A stretch of DNA of 64,000 nucleotides from Streptomyces flavofungini (GCF_014650815.1 NZ_BMVR01000006.1:487912-551911); one strand, 5' to 3'. Shown: positions 1-9,394, numbered from the stretch's first letter. Notes: generated by a model not told the origin, from the letters alone. Numbers and translations are program-made.

Positions 1-1
1 C

Positions 2-310
2 GCCGGCGTCCCCGCGGCCCGCCCCGAAGGCCTGGGCGCCGCCGTCGCCGAGACCGTCCCCACGCCCGCGGCGGTGGCCGTCCTCGCCGCCACCACGGCC
101 GCGGCGGCAGCGGCGGGGCTGCCCGGCGGAACAGCCATGGCGGCGCAGAACGCGGCCGCCGTGGTGCTCGGCTGCGCCGCCGCCGGACTGCTCCTGCGGC
201 ACTGCGTGCGGCGCTTCGGCGGCGTCACCGGCGACGTCTTCGGAGGACTCGCCGAGACCACCGCCACCACCGTCCTCCTTGTGCTCGCCCTCGGCCAGCA
301 CGCACAGTGA
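2..310 (+). CDS. cobS: Adenosylcobinamide-GDP ribazoletransferase (cobalamin synthase), C-terminal part
   Basis: This is the last 102 residues of a gene that begins left of the window. The protein is a very hydrophobic run of Ala, Val and Leu ending in RRFGGVTGDVFGGLAE, which matches the C-terminal membrane part of CobS. CobS joins adenosylcobinamide-GDP to alpha-ribazole in the inner membrane at the end of cobalamin synthesis. Its placement directly before a leucyl aminopeptidase gene is the order I recall in Streptomyces, which supports the call. The N-terminal active-site region cannot be seen, so intactness is unknown. Confidence 0.82.
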   Translation, partial: AGVPAARPEGLGAAVAETVPTPAAVAVLAATTAAAAAAGLPGGTAMAAQNAAAVVLGCAAAGLLLRHCVRRFGGVTGDVFGGLAETTATTVLLVLALGQHAQ

Positions 311-412
311 GGCGCACCGCAACAATTACGGGCGTAGGCTCGCGACGGGCTTACCACCCAAAAGCCCGCAAGACTTCAGTGAAACCTCCTATGAAAGAGG
401 GACTTCAGCACC

Positions 413-1981
413 GTGACTGCTCTGACTCTCAGCACCGCCGCCGCGTCCGGCCTGCGTGCCGACGCGATCGTCGTCGGTGTCGCGAAGGGCGCCAAGGGGC
501 CGGTCGTGGCTCTTGGCGCCGAGTCCGTGGACAAGGCGTACGACGGCAAGCTCGCGTCCGTCCTGGAGACCCTCGGCGCCTCGGGCGGCGAGGGCGAGGT
601 GACGAAGCTGCCCGCGCCGTCCGGCTTCAAGGCGCCGGTCGTCCTGGCAGTCGGCCTCGGCACGGTCCCCGAGAAGGACTCGGCGTACGACGCGGAGACC
701 CTGCGCCGCGCGGCCGGTGCCGCCGCCCGGGCCCTCGCGGGCACCAAGAAGGCGGGCTTCGCCCTGCCGGTCGCCGACGCCGCCGACGCCGGTGCGATCG
801 CGGAGGGCGCCCTGCTCGGCGCGTACTCCTTCGACGCCTACAAGGGCAACGGCAAGGACACCAAGCCCGCCAAGGGCAAGGGCAAGGCCGAGTCCTCCGA
901 CAAGGCCGACAAGGGCGGCAAGGCGCCGCTCGCCGAGGTCGCCCTGCTCGGCGCCAAGCCGCGCGACAAGGCCCACAAGGCCGCCGTCGAGCGCGCGACC
1001 GCCGTCACCGAAGAGCTCAACCGCGCCCGCGACCTGATCAACACCCCGCCGAACGACCTCGACCCCGAGGCCTTCGCGGCGGTCGCCACCGCCGCCGCCA
1101 AGGAGCACGGCGTCAAGATCCAGGTCCTGGACGAGAAGGCGCTCGCCAAGGGCGGCTTCGGCGGCATCCTCGGCGTCGGTGTGGGCTCGGACGCCCCGCC
1201 GCGCCTGGTCAAGCTGTCGTACACCTCGGCCAAGGCCAAGAAGCACCTCGCCTTCGTCGGCAAGGGCATCACGTACGACTCGGGCGGCATCTCGCTGAAG
1301 CCCGCCGGGCACAACGAGACCATGAAGTGCGACATGAGCGGCGCGGCCGCCGTGTTCGCCGCCGTGATCGCGGCCGCCCGCCTCGGCCTGGAGGTCAACG
1401 TCACCGGCTGGCTCGCGCTCGCCGAGAACATGCCGTCCGGCTCCGCCACCCGCCCCGGCGACGTCCTGCGGATGTACAGCGGCAAGACGGTGGAGGTGCT
1501 CAACACCGACGCCGAGGGCCGCCTCGTCCTGGCCGACGCCATCGCCAAGGCCTCCGAGGACAAGCCCGACGCGATCGTCGACGTGGCCACCCTCACCGGC
1601 GCCATGATGATGGCCCTGGGCGGCCGCACCTTCGGCATCCTGGCCAACGACGACGCCTTCCGCACCTCGGTGCACGAGATCGCGGAGGAGGTCGGCGAGC
1701 CGTCCTGGCCGATGCCGATGCCGGAGCACCTGCTCAAGGGCATGGACTCCCCCACCGCCGACATCGCCAACATGGGCGAGCGCATGGGCGGCGGCCTGGT
1801 CGCCGGACTCTTCCTGCGGGAGTTCGTCGGCGAGGGCATCACCTGGGCCCACCTGGACATCGCGGGCCCCGCCTACAACGAGTCCGCCCCCTTCGGCTAC
1901 ACCCCGAAGGGCGGCACCGGCTCCGCGGTCCGCACCCTGGTGCGCCTCGCCGAGCGCACCGCCGCGGGCGACCTCGGCTGA
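413..1981 (+). CDS. pepA: Leucyl aminopeptidase (peptidase family M17)
   Basis: Cytosolic M17 zinc aminopeptidase of 522 residues that removes N-terminal amino acids, especially Leu, during peptide turnover. The family signature NTDAEGRL lies near residues 364-371, and the metal and catalytic region FVGKGITYDSGGIS lies near residues 281-294, followed by MKCDMSGAAAV. The N-terminal macrodomain-like half contains a Lys-rich insert around residues 140-170, rich in KG and KA pairs, which looks like a flexible actinobacterial insertion. The GTG start is chosen because AGAGGGA sits about 11 bases upstream. The gene stands alone between cobS and lpdA and is followed by a strong hairpin. Confidence 0.95.
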   Translation: MTALTLSTAAASGLRADAIVVGVAKGAKGPVVALGAESVDKAYDGKLASVLETLGASGGEGEVTKLPAPSGFKAPVVLAVGLGTVPEKDSAYDAETLRRAAGAAARALAGTKKAGFALPVADAADAGAIAEGALLGAYSFDAYKGNGKDTKPAKGKGKAESSDKADKGGKAPLAEVALLGAKPRDKAHKAAVERATAVTEELNRARDLINTPPNDLDPEAFAAVATAAAKEHGVKIQVLDEKALAKGGFGGILGVGVGSDAPPRLVKLSYTSAKAKKHLAFVGKGITYDSGGISLKPAGHNETMKCDMSGAAAVFAAVIAAARLGLEVNVTGWLALAENMPSGSATRPGDVLRMYSGKTVEVLNTDAEGRLVLADAIAKASEDKPDAIVDVATLTGAMMMALGGRTFGILANDDAFRTSVHEIAEEVGEPSWPMPMPEHLLKGMDSPTADIANMGERMGGGLVAGLFLREFVGEGITWAHLDIAGPAYNESAPFGYTPKGGTGSAVRTLVRLAERTAAGDLG

Positions 1982-1991
1982 TTCGTTTCGC

Positions 1992-2033
1992 TGGGTACGG
2001 CCCCGGACGCCCTCGGGCCCGGGGCCGTACCCA
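1992..2033 (+). terminator. Hairpin terminator after pepA
   Basis: A perfect 15-bp inverted repeat (TGGGTACGGCCCCGG and its complement) encloses a 12-base loop, starting 10 bases after the pepA stop. There is no U-tract, as is usual for Streptomyces terminators. Confidence 0.75.
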
Positions 2034-2063
2034 TGGGCGTACCGCCGTGCGCGTACGCAAGCA

Positions 2064-2096
2064 CGTGCGGATTTCGCTGTGAATGAAATCCGCACG
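2064..2096. promoter_or_regulatory. 12-bp inverted repeat between pepA and lpdA
   Basis: The arms CGTGCGGATTTC and GAAATCCGCACG pair perfectly across a 9-base loop. It lies about 215 bases before the lpdA start, in the 329-base gap that follows the pepA terminator. It may be a second terminator or an operator; the sequence alone does not decide. I see no further gene in this gap. Confidence 0.4.
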
Positions 2097-2310
2097 CGCA
2101 CCCGTGGTTCTGACCCTGCCGACGGGCGATCAGCCGCCCCATCGCCCGGCCCGGCGTCCCGCCTGTCGCCGACAAGTGCGAAGATGGGTTCTCGGCAGGA
2201 CAGGGCCCCCACCACAGGGCCGAAGAAGAGCGGCCGTATACCAGCCGACCGACCGGTCGTCCCCGGTAAGAGGGGTCCGGCGCACGGCGCACATGCATGG
2301 AGGACGTGAC

Positions 2311-3699
2311 GTGGCGAACGACGCCAGCACCGTTTTCGACCTAGTGATCCTCGGCGGTGGAAGTGGCGGTTACGCCGCGGCCCTGCGCGCCTCGCAGCTG
2401 GGTCTCGACGTCGCACTGATCGAGAAGAACAAGCTCGGCGGCACCTGCCTGCACAACGGCTGCATCCCCACGAAGGCGCTGCTGCACGCCGGCGAGATCG
2501 CCGACCAGGCGCGCGAGGCCGACCAGTTCGGCGTCAAGGCGACCTTCGAGGGCATCGACATCAAGGGCGTCCACAAGTACAAGGACGACGTGATCGCCGG
2601 CCTGTACAAGGGCCTGCAGGGCCTGGTCGCCTCCCGCAAGGTCACCTACATCGAGGGCGAGGGCCGCCTGTCGTCCCCGACCTCCGTGGACGTGAACGGC
2701 CAGCGCGTCCAGGGCCGCCACGTCCTGCTCGCGACCGGCTCCGTGCCGAAGTCGCTGCCCGGCCTGGAGATCGACGGCAACCGCATCATCTCCTCCGACC
2801 ACGCGCTGGTCCTGGACCGGGTGCCGGAGTCGGCGATCATCCTCGGCGGCGGCGTCATCGGCGTCGAGTTCGCCTCCGCCTGGAAGTCCTTCGGCACCGA
2901 CGTGACCGTCGTCGAGGGCCTCAAGCACCTGGTGCCCGTCGAGGACGAGAACAGCTCCAAGCTTCTTGAGCGCGCCTTCCGCAAGCGCGGCATCAAGTTC
3001 AACCTCGGCACCTTCTTCGACAAGGCCGAGTACACCGAGAACGGCGTGCGCGTCACCCTCGCCGACGGCAAGACCTTCGACGCCGAGGTGCTGCTCGTCG
3101 CCATCGGCCGCGGCCCGGTCTCGCAGGGCCTCGGGTACGAGGAGCAGGGCGTCGCCATGGACCGCGGCTACGTCCTCGTCGACGAGTACATGCAGACCAA
3201 CGTGCCCACGATCTCGGCCGTCGGTGACCTGGTCCCGACGCTCCAGCTCGCGCACGTCGGCTTCGCCGAGGGCATCCTGGTGGCGGAGCGCCTGGCCGGT
3301 CTCAAGACCGTCCCGATCGACTACGACGGCGTGCCCCGGGTGACGTACTGCCACCCCGAGGTCGCCTCCGTGGGCATCACCGAGGCCAAGGCCAAGGAGG
3401 TCTACGGCGCGGACAAGGTCGTCGCTCTGAAGTACAACCTCGCGGGCAACGGCAAGAGCAAGATCCTCAAGACCGCGGGCGAGATCAAGCTCGTCCAGGT
3501 CAAGGACGGTGCCGTGGTCGGCGTCCACATGGTCGGCGACCGCATGGGTGAGCAGGTGGGCGAGGCCCAGCTGGTCTACAACTGGGAAGCGCTGCCCGCC
3601 GAGGTCGCCCAGCTCATCCACGCCCACCCGACGCAGAACGAGGCGCTCGGCGAGGCCCACCTCGCCCTCGCCGGCAAGCCGCTGCACTCCCACGACTGA
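2311..3699 (+). CDS. lpdA: Dihydrolipoyl dehydrogenase (E3)
   Basis: FAD flavoprotein of 462 residues that reoxidises dihydrolipoamide on E2 subunits of the 2-oxoacid dehydrogenase complexes and passes electrons to NAD+. The N-terminal FAD motif GGGSGGYAAA is at about residues 14-23. The redox disulfide motif GGTCLHNGC is near 44-52, a second nucleotide-binding motif GGGVIGVEFA is near 180, and the C-terminal active-site His-Glu appears in HAHPTQNEAL near 437-446. The start is a GTG preceded by TGGAGG; the frame stays open for 76 codons upstream but has no better ribosome site. It lies 60 bases before the E2 gene and is probably co-transcribed with it. Confidence 0.96.
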   Translation: MANDASTVFDLVILGGGSGGYAAALRASQLGLDVALIEKNKLGGTCLHNGCIPTKALLHAGEIADQAREADQFGVKATFEGIDIKGVHKYKDDVIAGLYKGLQGLVASRKVTYIEGEGRLSSPTSVDVNGQRVQGRHVLLATGSVPKSLPGLEIDGNRIISSDHALVLDRVPESAIILGGGVIGVEFASAWKSFGTDVTVVEGLKHLVPVEDENSSKLLERAFRKRGIKFNLGTFFDKAEYTENGVRVTLADGKTFDAEVLLVAIGRGPVSQGLGYEEQGVAMDRGYVLVDEYMQTNVPTISAVGDLVPTLQLAHVGFAEGILVAERLAGLKTVPIDYDGVPRVTYCHPEVASVGITEAKAKEVYGADKVVALKYNLAGNGKSKILKTAGEIKLVQVKDGAVVGVHMVGDRMGEQVGEAQLVYNWEALPAEVAQLIHAHPTQNEALGEAHLALAGKPLHSHD

Positions 3700-3759
3700 G
3701 CCTTCAGTCACACGGGCGCGACGACCACATACGTACGTAGTTAAGGAGCAACAGAAACC

Positions 3760-5550
3760 ATGTCGGTTTCCGTAACCCTTCCGGCGCTCGGTGAGAGCGT
3801 CACTGAAGGCACTGTCACCCGCTGGCTGAAGGCCGAGGGCGAGCGTGTCGAGGCCGACGAGCCGCTGCTCGAGGTCTCGACCGACAAGGTCGACACCGAG
3901 ATCCCCTCCCCCGCCGCCGGCATCCTGGCCTCCATCAAGGTCGCCGAGGACGAGACCGTCGAGGTCGGCGCCGAGCTGGCCGTCATCGACGACGGCTCGG
4001 GCGCTCCGGCCGCGGCTCCGGCCCCGGCCGCCGAGCCTGCCCCGGCCGCCGAGCCCGCCCCGGCCCCCGTGGCCGAGGCCCCGGCCGCCCCCGCCGCTCC
4101 GGCTGAGGCGCCCGCTGCCCCCGCCGGTGGCGCCGCCGAGGGTACCGAGGTCACCCTGCCCGCGCTCGGCGAGTCCGTCACCGAGGGCACCGTCACCCGC
4201 TGGCTGAAGGAGGTCGGCGAGGAGGTCTCGGCCGACGAGCCCCTCCTCGAGGTCTCCACGGACAAGGTCGACACCGAGATCCCGTCGCCGGTCTCGGGCG
4301 TGCTGCTCGAGATCAGCGTCGCCGAGGACGAGACCGCCGAGGTCGGCGCCAAGCTCGCCGTCATCGGTGCCGCTGGTGCCGCGCCTGCCGCCGCTCCGGC
4401 TGCCGCCCCGGCGGCTCCGGCCGCCGCTCCGGCTCCGGCCGCTCCGGCTCCGGCCGCCCCCGCCGCTCCGGCCGCTCCGGTGGCCCCGGCCGCGCCTGTG
4501 GCTCCGGCCGCTCCGGCCCAGCCCGCCGCTGCCGCCCCGGCGCCGGTCCAGGCCGCGGCCCCGGTGGCTCCGGCCGCCCCGGCCCCGGTCACCCCGGCGG
4601 ACGACGGCGCGTACGTCACCCCGCTGGTGCGCAAGCTCGCCTCGGAGAACGGCGTCGACCTGGGCTCGGTCAAGGGCACCGGGGTCGGCGGTCGCATCCG
4701 CAAGCAGGACGTGCTCGCCGCCGCCGAGGCCGCGAAGGCCGCGGCTCCGGCCGCTGCCGCCGCCCCGGCCGCCGCGGCTCCCGCGGCCGCGGCCGCGTCT
4801 AAGGGCCCGGTCATCGAGGCGTCCCCGCTGCGCGGTCAGACGGTCAAGATGACCCGCATGCGCAAGGTCATCGGCGACAACATGATGAAGGCGCTGCACG
4901 GCCAGGCCCAGCTCTCCAGCGTGGTCGAGGTCGACATCACGAAGCTGATGAAGCTCCGTGCCGCGGCCAAGGACTCCTTCGCCGCCCGCGAGGGCGTCAA
5001 GCTGTCCCCGATGCCGTTCTTCGTCAAGGCTGCGGCGCAGGCGCTGAAGGCCCACCCGGTCGTCAACGCCCGCATCAACGAGGACGAGGGCACCATCACG
5101 TACTTCGACTCGGAGAACATCGGCATCGCCGTGGACTCCGAGAAGGGCCTGATGACCCCGGTCATCAAGGGCGCCGGTGACCTCAACCTGGCCGGTATCG
5201 CCAAGGCGACCGCCGACCTGGCCAACAAGGTCCGGGCGAGCAAGATCACGCCGGACGAGCTGTCCGGTGCGACGTTCACCATCTCCAACACCGGCTCGCG
5301 CGGCGCCCTGTTCGACACGATCATCGTGCCCCCGAACCAGGTGGGCATCCTGGGCATCGGTGCCACCGTCAAGCGCCCGGTCGTCATCAACCACCCCGAC
5401 CTCGGCGAGACCATCGCGGTGCGGGACATGACGTACGTGACGCTCTCCTACGACCACCGTCTGGTGGACGGCGCCGACGCCGCCCGCTACCTGACGACGG
5501 TCAAGGCCATCCTGGAGGCGGGCGAGTTCGAGGTCGAGCTCGGCCTGTAA
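3760..5550 (+). CDS. sucB: Dihydrolipoamide acyltransferase (E2) of 2-oxoacid dehydrogenase complex
   Basis: E2 core subunit of 596 residues. Two lipoyl domains occupy about residues 1-76 and 128-203, each with the lipoylated lysine in a TDKVDTE motif. They are joined by long Ala/Pro linkers. A peripheral subunit-binding domain (TPLVRKLASENGVDL onward, about 285-320) precedes the acyltransferase domain from about 360, with the catalytic motif DHRLVDGADAARY near 564. The ATG follows AAGGAG at 3742-3747. It is usually annotated sucB (succinyltransferase), but in actinobacteria this E2 is also the acetyltransferase partner of AceE. The closeness of aceE, lpdA and the lipoylation genes supports a pyruvate dehydrogenase role here. 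Confidence 0.95.
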   Translation: MSVSVTLPALGESVTEGTVTRWLKAEGERVEADEPLLEVSTDKVDTEIPSPAAGILASIKVAEDETVEVGAELAVIDDGSGAPAAAPAPAAEPAPAAEPAPAPVAEAPAAPAAPAEAPAAPAGGAAEGTEVTLPALGESVTEGTVTRWLKEVGEEVSADEPLLEVSTDKVDTEIPSPVSGVLLEISVAEDETAEVGAKLAVIGAAGAAPAAAPAAAPAAPAAAPAPAAPAPAAPAAPAAPVAPAAPVAPAAPAQPAAAAPAPVQAAAPVAPAAPAPVTPADDGAYVTPLVRKLASENGVDLGSVKGTGVGGRIRKQDVLAAAEAAKAAAPAAAAAPAAAAPAAAAASKGPVIEASPLRGQTVKMTRMRKVIGDNMMKALHGQAQLSSVVEVDITKLMKLRAAAKDSFAAREGVKLSPMPFFVKAAAQALKAHPVVNARINEDEGTITYFDSENIGIAVDSEKGLMTPVIKGAGDLNLAGIAKATADLANKVRASKITPDELSGATFTISNTGSRGALFDTIIVPPNQVGILGIGATVKRPVVINHPDLGETIAVRDMTYVTLSYDHRLVDGADAARYLTTVKAILEAGEFEVELGL

Positions 5551-5585
5551 TCGCCCGCATACGGCTGTAACACTCGTCTCATCAG

Positions 5586-5629
5586 CGGCTGTGCCCCTGT
5601 CCGGAGGTTTCCGGACAGGGGCACAGCCG
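5586..5629 (+). terminator. Strong hairpin terminator after the E2 gene
   Basis: A perfect 19-bp inverted repeat (CGGCTGTGCCCCTGTCCGG and complement) has a 6-base loop and begins 35 bases after the E2 stop. It separates the lpdA-sucB unit from the GntR gene. Confidence 0.85.
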
Positions 5630-5667
5630 TATTGTCTAGAGGTCGCTGTCCTGACCTAGGAGCCCAC

Positions 5668-6291
5668 ATGACCGCCCCCGTCGTTCACTCGCTGCGCGAA
5701 CAGATTCGCGAGCACATCGTGGAAGGCATCGTGAGCGGGCGCTGGAAGCCGGGTGAGCGGATCGTGGAGCGGCGGATCGCCGTGGAGCTCGAGGTGAGTC
5801 AGACGCCGGTGCGGGAGGCGTTGCGGGAGCTGGAGTCGCTGCGGCTGATCGAGTCCGCGCCCAACAAGGGCGTGCGGGTACGGAACTTGACCGCCGCCGA
5901 CCTGGAGGAGAGCTACCCCGTCCGGGCCGGTCTCGAGGCCATCGCCGCCGAGCTGGCCGCCGAGCGGCTCGCCGAGGACTGCTCGGCGCTGGAACCCCAC
6001 GTGGCGGCCCTGTACGAGGCCGACCGGGACGCGGACGGGACCGGGCAGGTGCGGCACACCGTCGGGTTCCACCGGGAGCTGGTGCGGGCCGCGCACAACT
6101 CCGTGCTCCTGCACACCTGGGAGGGGCTCGGCATCGAGGTCTTCACCGCGCTGTCCATCCGGTGGCTGGGCACGGTCCAGCAGTCGTACGCGGAGGAGCA
6201 CGAGGCCCTGGTCTCGGCGTTCCGCCGGCGCGACCCCGCGATCGCGGAGCTGGTGAAGGCGCATGTGCTGGGGTGCGCGCCGCGCGCCTGA
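5668..6291 (+). CDS. GntR-family transcriptional regulator (FadR subfamily)
   Basis: DNA-binding repressor of 207 residues. The N-terminal winged helix contains the GntR features GRWKPGERIVE and VSQTPVREALRELESLRLIE at about residues 20-60. It is followed by an all-helical FCD-type effector domain with the metal-site pattern of the FadR group (HxxxxxxH-like spacing in HTVGFHRELVRAAHN). The ATG at 5668 follows TAGGAG; 12 extra upstream codons are open but overlap the terminator region. It sits directly before aceE on the same strand, 324 bases away, and the aceE promoter carries a palindrome. I infer that it controls pyruvate dehydrogenase in response to a carboxylate, as E. coli PdhR does. 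Confidence 0.88.
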   Translation: MTAPVVHSLREQIREHIVEGIVSGRWKPGERIVERRIAVELEVSQTPVREALRELESLRLIESAPNKGVRVRNLTAADLEESYPVRAGLEAIAAELAAERLAEDCSALEPHVAALYEADRDADGTGQVRHTVGFHRELVRAAHNSVLLHTWEGLGIEVFTALSIRWLGTVQQSYAEEHEALVSAFRRRDPAIAELVKAHVLGCAPRA

Positions 6292-6455
6292 GGGTTCGGG
6301 GCCGGGCGCCGCCGGGGGCGCGCTCATTTTTGGGCGAGGCTGCTCATACGTCGCCCCACCTGCGTAAATCCTTCGATTTGAAGGCACTCCGTGCCCTCCG
6401 GTGCGGCACCCTGTGCCCACTTTTGTCGATCTGAGGAAGTTTTCCCTTCAAGACT

Positions 6456-6485
6456 TTGATCGATCATCGATCGCGGGCTTACAGT
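6456..6485 (+). promoter_or_regulatory. aceE promoter with overlapping palindromic operator
   Basis: Within the 324-base gap before aceE there is a plausible housekeeping promoter: TTGATC at 6456-6461, an 18-base spacer, and TACAGT at 6480-6485. A perfect 15-base palindrome, GATCGAT-C-ATCGATC (6458-6472), overlaps the -35 element and spacer, where a bound repressor would block RNA polymerase. Two weaker inverted repeats lie upstream: CCTTC/GAAGG at 6370-6384 and GGCAC/GTGCC at 6383-6395. The leader from the promoter to the aceE start is about 120 bases. The neighbouring GntR protein is the natural candidate ligand; that pairing is an inference. Confidence 0.55.
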
Positions 6486-6615
6486 CGACGACGGGCCCTC
6501 ACCAGGGCCCTCGCCCTGTCCTGCCAAAGACCAAGGGCACCCCCGACCCTTTCCGTTTAGGGACCCGGCCCGCACTCGGGCCCGGGCACCCCGTCCGACT
6601 CAGGAAGGCGGCGTC

Positions 6616-9318
6616 ATGACCGACCCCCGCATCCAGCCGAGCGAGCTCGACCAGCTCCCGGACCGCGACCCGGAGGAGACCGCCGAATGGCAGGCCTCCC
6701 TGGACGCCGTGACCAAGGCGGCCGGGCCGCACCGTGCCGCGTACCTGATGCGCCGCACGCTGGAGCGCGCCGAGGGCGCGGGCCTGGCCCTGCCGAAGCT
6801 TCTTGAGACGGACTACGTCAACAGCATCCCGACCGCCGCCGAGCCCGTCATCGACGGCGACGAGGCGATGGAGTCCCGGATCACCGCGTGGAACCGCTGG
6901 AACGCGGCCGCGATGGTCACCCGCGGCGCCAAGCACGGCGTCGGCGGCCACATCGCCACCTTCGCGTCGGCGGCCTGGCTGTACGAGACGGGCTTCAACC
7001 ACTTCTTCCACGGGAAGGAATCCCAGGATTCCCCCGGCTCCGGCGACCAGCTGTACATCCAGGGCCACGCATCGCCCGGCATCTACGCCCGCGCCTTCCT
7101 CGACGGACGCCTCGGCGAGCAGCAGCTCGACAACTTCCGCCAGGAGGCCGGCGGCGACGGCCTGCCGTCCTACCCGCACCCGCGCCGCCTGCCCTGGCTG
7201 TGGGAGTTCCCGACCGTGTCGATGGGCCTCGGCCCGCTCTCCGCGATCTACCAGGCCCGCTTCAACCGGTACCTCACCAACCGCGGCATCAAGGACGTCT
7301 CGTCCTCGCACGTGTGGGCGTTCCTCGGCGACGGCGAGATGGACGAGCCGGAGTCGACGGCGGCCCTCGCCCTGGCCGCGCGTGAGGAGCTGGACAACCT
7401 CACCTTCGTCATCAACTGCAACCTGCAGCGCCTCGACGGCCCGGTCCGCGCCAACTTCAAGATCGTGCAGGAGCTGGAGGCCCAGTTCCGCGGCGCCGGC
7501 TGGAACGTCGTGAAGTCGCTGTGGGGCAACGCCTGGGACGAGCTGTTCGCGCTCGACACCACGGGCGCCCTGGTCCGCCGACTGCGCGAGGTCCCGGACG
7601 CGCAGGTGCAGACGTACCAGACGCGTGACGCCGCCTACATCCGGCAGGACTTCTTCGGGTCGGACCCGGCGCTCGTCGAGCTGGCGAAGCTGATCTCCGA
7701 CGACAAGATCCTCGAGTGTTTCCACCTGTCGCGCGGTGGCCACGAGCCGCGCAAGGTCTACGCCGCGTACAAGGCCGCGCTGTCCCACAAGGGCGCGCCG
7801 ACCGTCATCCTGGCGCAGACCGTCAAGGGCTTCACCCTCGGTGACGGCTTCGCGTCCAAGAACGCGAACCACCAGATGAAGAAGCTCACGACCGACGAGT
7901 TCAAGAACATGCGTGACCTTCTTGAGCTCCCGATCAGCGACAGCGACTTCGTCGACGGCGTCGTGCCCTACGGCCACCCCGGCGCCGACTCCCCCGAGGT
8001 GCGCTACCTCCAGGAGCGCCGTGCCGCCCTCGGCGGCCCGGCCCCGGCCCGCCGCACGCACGCCCTCGCGCCGCTGCCCGCCGCCGCCGACAAGGTCTTC
8101 GCCGCCTTCGACAAGGGCTCCGGCTCGCAGAACGTGGCGTCGACCATGGCGCTCGTACGGCTGCTGAAGGATCTCGTACGCGACAAGGAGACCGGCAAGC
8201 GCTGGGTCCCCATCGTCCCGGACGAGGCCCGCACCTTCGGCATGGAGTCGCTGTTCCCCTCGCTCGGCATCTACTCGCCCAAGGGGCAGACGTACGACCC
8301 GGTCGACCGCGACCAGCTCATGTACTACAAGGAAGCCAAGAACGGCCAGATCCTCAACGAGGGCATCACCGAGGCCGGTTCGATGGCGGACTTCATCGCC
8401 GCTTCGTCGTCGTACGCGACGCACGGCGAGGCGATGATCCCCTTCTACATCTTCTACTCGATGTTCGGCTGGCAGCGGACCGCCGACCAGATGTGGCAGC
8501 TCGGCGACCAGCTCGGCCGCGGTTTCCTCATCGGCGCCACCGCCGGGCGCACCACCCTCACCGGCGAGGGTCTGCAGCACGCCGACGGGCACTCGCCGGT
8601 GATCGCCGCGACGAACCCGGCCGCGCTCTCGTACGACCCCGCGTTCGCCTACGAGATCGGCGCCATCGTCAAGGAAGGCCTGCGCCGCATGTACGGCGAG
8701 GGGGCGCCCGGCGAGGACAAGAACGTCTTCTACTACCTGACCGTCTACAACGAGCCCATGCCGCAGCCCGCGAAGCCCGCAGGTGTCGACGAGGGCATCG
8801 TGAAGGGTCTGTACCGCTTCAACACGGCGGAGACGGCCGGGCTTTCACCCGCCGCCAACGCCGCGCGGATCCAGCTCCTCGGTTCGGGTACCGCCATCCA
8901 CTGGGTCCTCAAGGCCCAGAAGATGCTCGCCGAGGAGTGGGGCGTGGCCGCCGACGTGTGGTCCGCGACCTCCTGGACCGAGCTGCGGCGCGACGCCCTG
9001 GAGGCCGACGCGGCGCTGCTGCGCGGCGAGGAGCGGGTGCCGTACGTCCGGCAGGCGCTGCAGGGTGCCGAGGGGCCCGTCCTCGCGGTCTCCGACTACA
9101 TGCGTCAGGTCCCGGACCAGATCGCCCAGTGGGTCGAGCAGGACTACTCCTCGCTCGGCGCCGACGGGTTCGGCCTGTCCGACACCCGTGACGCGGCCCG
9201 CCGCCACTTCGGCGTCGACGCCGAATCGATCGTCGTCGCCGCGTTGGCCCGGCTCGCCGCGCAAGGCGTCGTGCCTGCTGCCTCTGTGAAGGAGGCCCGG
9301 GCCAAGTACGGCCTGTAA
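6616..9318 (+). CDS. aceE: Pyruvate dehydrogenase E1 component, homodimeric type
   Basis: Thiamine-diphosphate enzyme of 900 residues that decarboxylates pyruvate and reductively acetylates the lipoyl group of E2. The ThDP/Mg motif runs from GDGEMDEPESTAALALA (about residue 238) to NCNLQ about 30 residues later. The length and the single-chain design match the homodimeric AceE of E. coli and actinobacteria rather than the alpha2-beta2 type. The C-terminal transketolase-like domain is intact to KEARAKYGL. The ATG follows AGGAAGG. E2, E3 and the lipoate genes lie in the same window, so the whole complex can be made locally. It is followed by a terminator. Confidence 0.97.
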   Translation: MTDPRIQPSELDQLPDRDPEETAEWQASLDAVTKAAGPHRAAYLMRRTLERAEGAGLALPKLLETDYVNSIPTAAEPVIDGDEAMESRITAWNRWNAAAMVTRGAKHGVGGHIATFASAAWLYETGFNHFFHGKESQDSPGSGDQLYIQGHASPGIYARAFLDGRLGEQQLDNFRQEAGGDGLPSYPHPRRLPWLWEFPTVSMGLGPLSAIYQARFNRYLTNRGIKDVSSSHVWAFLGDGEMDEPESTAALALAAREELDNLTFVINCNLQRLDGPVRANFKIVQELEAQFRGAGWNVVKSLWGNAWDELFALDTTGALVRRLREVPDAQVQTYQTRDAAYIRQDFFGSDPALVELAKLISDDKILECFHLSRGGHEPRKVYAAYKAALSHKGAPTVILAQTVKGFTLGDGFASKNANHQMKKLTTDEFKNMRDLLELPISDSDFVDGVVPYGHPGADSPEVRYLQERRAALGGPAPARRTHALAPLPAAADKVFAAFDKGSGSQNVASTMALVRLLKDLVRDKETGKRWVPIVPDEARTFGMESLFPSLGIYSPKGQTYDPVDRDQLMYYKEAKNGQILNEGITEAGSMADFIAASSSYATHGEAMIPFYIFYSMFGWQRTADQMWQLGDQLGRGFLIGATAGRTTLTGEGLQHADGHSPVIAATNPAALSYDPAFAYEIGAIVKEGLRRMYGEGAPGEDKNVFYYLTVYNEPMPQPAKPAGVDEGIVKGLYRFNTAETAGLSPAANAARIQLLGSGTAIHWVLKAQKMLAEEWGVAADVWSATSWTELRRDALEADAALLRGEERVPYVRQALQGAEGPVLAVSDYMRQVPDQIAQWVEQDYSSLGADGFGLSDTRDAARRHFGVDAESIVVAALARLAAQGVVPAASVKEARAKYGL

Positions 9319-9363
9319 GCCTCCGGCTCAGTACGGGGGCAAGCCTCCGGCTCGGTACGCAGG

Positions 9364-9394
9364 GTGGGGTCCCGTCTTCGTGACGGGGCCCCAC
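9364..9394 (+). terminator. Hairpin terminator after aceE
   Basis: A 13-bp stem (GTGGGGTCCCGTC / GACGGGGCCCCAC, one G-U pair) has a 5-base loop, 46 bases after the aceE stop. Just before it, GCCTCCGGCTC occurs twice (9319-9353). The rest of the 356-base gap holds only the palindromic repeat listed next. Confidence 0.8.

Noticed and set aside
2341..5457. Long minus-strand open frame opposite lpdA and the E2 gene
   Set aside because: The coding strand holds two well-conserved enzymes; the antisense product is a repetitive Arg/Gly/Asp sequence without domains.
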